DNA of 46,433 nucleotides from Candidatus Bathyarchaeota archaeon (GTDB taxonomy: Archaea; Thermoproteota; Bathyarchaeia; RBG-16-48-13; JAGMEO01), in NCBI GenBank assembly GCA_030602965.1, contig JAUVYS010000002.1:1-46433 (forward strand). Direction: 5' to 3'. The position numbers and the translations under genes are program-made. Positions 45,660 through 46,433 of the stretch are shown here, in pieces. The notes under the pieces are model-generated. The model was not told the origin of the DNA. It saw only the letters and a list, made by a program, of their open reading frames with translations, and did no database searches. Each line of letters begins with the position of its first letter. The stretch's first letter is position 1.

Positions 45660-46200
45660 TACCTATTTCTTGGATTAGAAAATAGGTAATTGTGCTAACC
45701 GTTAGGAATAGAGAAACTTCCAACACGGTTGTCGATCAAGTAATTGATCAGTGATAACTTGCGGAATGAAACTCTGAGAAATAAATCAATTAGCGGGAAA
45801 CACCTTCTAGGGGCCTATGGATGGGCGACGGAGGCTGCCAACCTACTTTCGTTCTATATAAATGGGATGGGAAAACTGGTATATGAGAAGCTCAATGTTT
45901 CTGATTGACAGATCCAGGAACTACCGACCAACGGCAAGATTTGATACTAGCTGTCCCACACTGTGTAGAAGAAGGATAGAGGTTTAAGCTTACTTTCTGA
46001 TTCCCTGATAAGCCTGTACCCATGTCGATATGGGAAGAGGTGTTTATCAAGTGAAGCCTGGGATACGTGACATGTGTCTCCGCGATTTCGGTGACGGATC
46101 GGTGATAATAAGTCCATTGATGAAGTTCAATGATGTGGGCTTGTTGCTGGGAGGAAAGGGCTGAGATAGACGAGGGTGGGTGTATTCCCTAGTGTTAAGT
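45660..46200 (+). ncRNA. Candidate large structured RNA (~540 nt)
   Basis: No ORF, but a chain of strong stems: TACCTATTT/AAATAGGTA (45660-45688); AACCGT/ACGGTT enclosing GGAA/TTCC (45697-45730); GATCAA-GTAA-TTGATC with a GNRA-type loop (45734-45749); TCAAT/ATTGA (45892-45908); nested TGATAA-CCT-CCCAT with ATGGG-AGG-TTATCA (46006-46049); AAGTCC-ATTGA with TCAAT-GGGCTT (46110-46142). The 5' end is predicted from the TATA box and the 3' end is uncertain. No match to RNase P, SRP, tmRNA or group II intron signatures that I know. By size it recalls the large phage RNAs (GOLLD, ROOL, HEARO), without visible similarity. Confidence 0.6.
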
Positions 46201-46315
46201 CTAAATCATATATTACTTAAAACACAAAACATAAAAAAATTATGTTAGTATGTGTTTGGAGAATTCCAGTGGAAATGGAGGTTGGGGGTTTGGTATTTAA
46301 ATGTTTTGTTTGTTT

Positions 46316-46433
46316 GGGTAGGATCTACCCGGTAGGTTTGTACCCTACACAGCCCTTCCTGTCTAGGACGTTGAGGGGTTCGGTGTAAGTCTGGGTTTGG
46401 GTTTGGTAGGAGTTCTCAAAGACGGGCTTTGTG
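46316..46433 (+). ncRNA. Candidate second structured RNA, reaching the window end
   Basis: TATTTAAATG at 46294 precedes GGGTAG-GAT-CTACCC (46316-46330), then GGTA/TACC (46331-46344). CACAGCCC (46348-46355) pairs with GGGC and TGTG at 46424-46433, leaving TT unpaired, and closes a long arm. The stem ends exactly at the last base of the window, so the RNA may be cut there. Confidence 0.45.

Larger units (their letters stand above)
45363..46433. other. Long non-coding right end
   Basis: Apart from the repeats and RNA candidates listed, no ORF longer than about 30 codons with a ribosome binding site is evident. It contains the RHH operator, a purine tract, a palindromic element, and two TATA-box-led structured RNA candidates. 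Confidence 0.6.

Noticed and set aside
45783..45815. Group I intron core-like segment (AATTAGCGGGAAACACC)
   Set aside because: It resembles a P/Q-type element, but the matching P4 strand and the R and S elements could not be placed, so no intron was called.
45660..46433. RNase P, SRP or tmRNA
   Set aside because: The universally conserved blocks of these RNAs (for example GAGGAAAGTCC in RNase P) are absent.
1..46433. CRISPR array or spacer-repeat unit
   Set aside because: No regularly spaced repeats of 24-40 bp with unique spacers; the visible repeats are short tandem or inverted ones.
1..46433. Terminal inverted repeat
   Set aside because: The start and the reverse complement of the end agree over only about six bases, which is not meaningful.

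Overview
The window looks like most or all of an archaeal extrachromosomal element, probably a virus; a virus-like plasmid remains possible. The archaeal signs are an RpoP/Rpb12-like RNA polymerase subunit gene, BRE/TATA-type promoters, frequent TTG and GTG starts with GGTGA or GAGG ribosome binding sites, and densely overlapping genes (ATGA and TAATG junctions). The DNA is AT-rich. I recognise no terminase, portal, known major capsid protein, DNA polymerase, helicase or integrase, so neither the virus family nor the host lineage can be named.

Left arm (1-6.4 kb, minus strand): about twenty small genes, many of them Cys-rich zinc-ribbon miniproteins. A recurrent promoter-like block (GCAAAA, about 10 nt, TATAg, then a ribosome binding site) precedes many of them and often touches the previous stop codon. 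A second minus-strand cluster (9.5-13.15 kb) follows the same block and encodes RpoP, a winged-helix regulator, more zinc ribbons and a protein with a primase-like motif. These look like early or regulatory genes.

Centre (6.4-9.3 and 13.2-27.4 kb): probable virion and host-interaction genes. They include a papain-like protease, a clan-CD (caspase/gingipain-like) protease, a clan-A glycoside hydrolase with a C-terminal membrane anchor, a LamG-like lectin, large coiled-coil proteins, and two sets of paralogues. Seven otherwise dissimilar proteins begin with a shared tag, M-[VP]-[FLI]-L-[YF]-[E/D/P]. A LAGLIDADG endonuclease lies between convergent units.

Right-centre (27.5-39.3 kb, minus): a complete NitT/TauT-type ABC transporter; a HIGH-family nucleotidyltransferase gene interrupted by an in-frame TAA where skipping six bases would restore the canonical motif; an HNH protein; a methyltransferase; a mini-zincin; five glycosyltransferase-like proteins; and three larger proteins of unknown function behind a ribbon-helix-helix (RHH) gene. 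A 25-bp sequence is shared by the two long intergenic control regions at 27.5 and 39.35 kb.

Right arm (39.45-46.4 kb): a tagged membrane protein and a methyltransferase, regulators and nuclease-like proteins, then parA with a small ParB-like RHH partner behind five tandem 14-bp repeats. Two related ~70-bp inverted-repeat elements bracket the par segment. The last ~800 bp hold no long ORF. They contain two TATA-box/hairpin units that I interpret as a large (~540 nt) structured RNA and a second RNA ending at the window edge; these are the best candidates for something undescribed.
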